Shown here: positions 5,709 through 7,234 of the stretch, in pieces
How positions within the stretch are numbered: position 1 is the stretch's first letter
Layout of the letters: each line of letters opens with the position of its first letter
Source of the DNA: Candidatus Eiseniibacteriota bacterium
Lineage (GTDB): Bacteria; Arandabacterota; Arandabacteria; Arandabacterales; Arandabacteraceae
Assembly (NCBI GenBank): GCA_030622265.1
Contig: JAUXGG010000074.1
Location: 1 to 7,234, forward strand
DNA: 7,234 nucleotides
Reading direction: 5' to 3'
Notes under the pieces: model-generated
Told to the model about the DNA's origin: nothing
Database searches by the model: none
Seen by the model: only the letters and a program-made list of their open reading frames with translations
Translations under genes and position numbers: made by a program

Positions 5709-7121
5709 GTGGTGAGAAACTCAAGCGTTTCCCGTACGGTTCTCCTTGTTGTGCTTCTTGGCATGGCCGGCTTCGTCTACGGTTTTCTCTGCGCCGAGAC
5801 CAGGATCCCGCCATATGAGCCGGTGCACCGCGCTTATGATTGGTGCCAGCGGCACTTCGTCTTCCGCAGGATTCGCGACCTGGTTACAGGCCGGCGCGTC
5901 GAGCCTCTGCCTGACGGCTCCTGGCAGTTCCTTGACAATGCGAACTGGTATGCCGGTCCAGGAGACGGCGGGCCCGGGACCGACTTCTCAGGCGTGGGCT
6001 ACTTAAGCGGCTATAGGCCCCCGGGCGATCTCAAGGGCGTTTCGGTTTTCAAGCGTGCGTGTGCCCAGCCGGGTCTAAACCTCATAACCTCGGGGCACGC
6101 CCAGGAGGCCGTCCTCATGGACATGGAAGGAAAGATCATTCACCGCTGGGCCTACGACTTCGCCGATGCCTTCCCGGATCATGACGAGGCCGAAGACCGG
6201 AAGGAAGCTCACATCTACTCCACTGACTTCTGGCGGAGGACATATCTCTATCCCAACGGCGACCTGCTGGCCATCTATGATGGCTATGGCATCATAAAGC
6301 TCGACCGGGATTCCAGACTCATCTGGGCCAGTGACTGTGGCGCCCATCATGACTTGTTCGTCAATACCGATGGCCTGATCTATGTCCTCTCGCGACAGCC
6401 CAGGAAGATACCCCGGTTCAGCCAGTCAAGGCCGGTGATCGAGGGTTTCATTACCGTACTCGATGAGGATGGAACCGTGTTGCGAAGTGTCTCCGTGATC
6501 GACGCTTTCGAGCGGTCCCCTTATGCACTGTTGCTGAGGAGAAAGCCCATCGTGCTGCCCGACCTGCTCCATACCAACACGGTGCAGGTTCTGGATGGAT
6601 CCCACGAGGACCGCTCAGGAATCTTCAGAAGAGGACACGTGCTTATCTCCCCGCGCAACATCGATGTCATTGCCATAGTCAACCTTGCTGAGGAGAGAGT
6701 GGTCTGGGCCTTGACCGGTCAGTGGGCAGCCCAGCACGAGCCCACCCTTCTGCCCAACGGGAACATCCTCCTGTTTGACAACCAGGGCCACTATGGAATG
6801 TCCAAGATCATAGAGTTCGACCCCCTGACCCAGGAGATCGTCTGGGCGTATGAGGGTACGCCCGAGAACGGATTCTATACCGAAACCAGCGGTACCACCC
6901 ACCGCCTTCCTAACGGGAACACGCTCATCGTTGAATCGAACAGCGGCAGGGCCTTCGAGGTTGCGGTGGACGGGGAAATCGCCTGGGAGTATTTCAACCC
7001 GGAGCGAGCCGGCGAGAAGGGCGAGCTTATTGCCACCCTCTTCGACGTGGTCCGCCTCGAGACCGAACATGTGACGCCGTGGCTCACGGGCCTCAAGACG
7101 GGCCTCAAGACGGCCCCCTAG
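5709..7121 (+). CDS. Exported arylsulfotransferase (ASST) family protein, beta-propeller
   Basis: A 470-residue protein starting at GTG. A single N-terminal hydrophobic segment (about 11-28) is an uncleaved anchor or signal peptide, placing the rest in the periplasm or outside. Propeller blade motifs recur: YLYPNGDLLAIYDGYGIIKL (179-198), LLPNGNILLFDNQG (347-360) with IIEFDPLTQEIVWAYEG (367-383), and RLPNGNTLIVESNSGRAFEV (399-418) with GEIAWEYFNP (422-431). Residues in the ASST arrangement are His213-His214, His288 in LLHTNTV, Arg316 in ISPRNID, and His343 in QHEPTLLPNGN. By analogy, His343 would be the histidine that transiently carries sulfate. ASST enzymes move sulfate between phenolic compounds without PAPS, but distant members of this family are uncharacterised, so the reaction is inferred. 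The gene has its own promoter and follows the HD-GYP gene. No partner such as DsbA/DsbB is next to it here. The C-terminus ends in a duplicated GLKT. Confidence 0.85.
   Translation: MVRNSSVSRTVLLVVLLGMAGFVYGFLCAETRIPPYEPVHRAYDWCQRHFVFRRIRDLVTGRRVEPLPDGSWQFLDNANWYAGPGDGGPGTDFSGVGYLSGYRPPGDLKGVSVFKRACAQPGLNLITSGHAQEAVLMDMEGKIIHRWAYDFADAFPDHDEAEDRKEAHIYSTDFWRRTYLYPNGDLLAIYDGYGIIKLDRDSRLIWASDCGAHHDLFVNTDGLIYVLSRQPRKIPRFSQSRPVIEGFITVLDEDGTVLRSVSVIDAFERSPYALLLRRKPIVLPDLLHTNTVQVLDGSHEDRSGIFRRGHVLISPRNIDVIAIVNLAEERVVWALTGQWAAQHEPTLLPNGNILLFDNQGHYGMSKIIEFDPLTQEIVWAYEGTPENGFYTETSGTTHRLPNGNTLIVESNSGRAFEVAVDGEIAWEYFNPERAGEKGELIATLFDVVRLETEHVTPWLTGLKTGLKTAP
7088..7111 (+). repeat. Perfect 12-bp tandem duplication at the end of the ASST-like gene
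   Basis: GGGCCTCAAGAC occurs twice in a row, giving the duplicated GLKT at residues 461-468 just before the stop. It is in frame and lies outside the propeller core, so it is likely a slippage event of little consequence. Confidence 0.85.
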
Positions 7122-7153
7122 ACCGCATTCGAGAACACCTCCAGAACCTGTCC

Positions 7154-7181
7154 CTGATACAATCCCCAGCCCTGTTATACT
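7154..7181 (+). promoter_or_regulatory. Possible promoter for a gene beyond the right edge
   Basis: CTGATA (7154-7159), 16 nt, and TATACT (7176-7181), with a GGAGG at 7204-7208 downstream. No start codon at proper distance from that GGAGG is visible before the window ends, so the call is tentative. Confidence 0.3.
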
Positions 7182-7234
7182 CCCCGGACTCTGTTGCACT
7201 CCCGGAGGCAACCGCCCAAGAATACTGTTTGAAA

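Noticed and set aside
6615..7211. Minus-strand open frame of 198 codons opposite the ASST-like gene
   Set aside because: It mirrors the conserved propeller coding region, and its composition (Gly, Val, Asp-rich) looks like an antisense shadow.

Overview
The window comes from a GC-rich bacterial chromosome. A lipoprotein-like signal on one gene and an exported arylsulfotransferase-like protein suggest an organism with a Gram-negative envelope. Two ferredoxin-type Cys clusters and a probable Fe-S-dependent tRNA thiolase fit an anaerobic or microaerophilic lifestyle. Taxonomy cannot be fixed from the sequence. Desulfobacterota-like or FCB-type uncultured lineages are plausible guesses only. No IS element, CRISPR array, tRNA, rRNA or phage gene is visible.

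Left part, minus strand (transcribed right to left, bases 4107 to 1). The order is: a broken 4Fe-4S aldo/keto reductase gene (3453-4107); a PP-loop tRNA thiouridylase-like enzyme starting at TTG (2415-3416); an HD-domain CCA-adding tRNA nucleotidyltransferase whose ATG overlaps the preceding stop (1030-2418); a Cys-containing putative lipoprotein with Ig-like modules and its own strong promoter (194-958); and the first 49 codons of a thioredoxin (1-147). The two intact middle genes form a tRNA maturation pair: thiolation of a tRNA base and repair or synthesis of the 3' CCA end. The lipoprotein and thioredoxin probably form a second, separately promoted unit.

A divergent intergenic region (4108-4445) separates this block from the right part. 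It holds rare palindromes, a hairpin and a 14-nt direct repeat just upstream of the next gene.

Right part, plus strand. A four-helix membrane protein with a C-terminal HD-GYP phosphodiesterase domain (4446-5573) is followed by a gene with its own sigma70-type promoter. That gene encodes a membrane-anchored or secreted beta-propeller of the arylsulfotransferase (ASST) family (5709-7121). The last 113 bases hold a possible promoter for a gene outside the window.

I do not see a clearly new multi-gene system. The most notable points are the aldo/keto reductase with a roughly 450-bp internal deletion at a probable microhomology junction, the operator-like inverted repeat on the lipoprotein promoter, and the structured leader of the HD-GYP gene.
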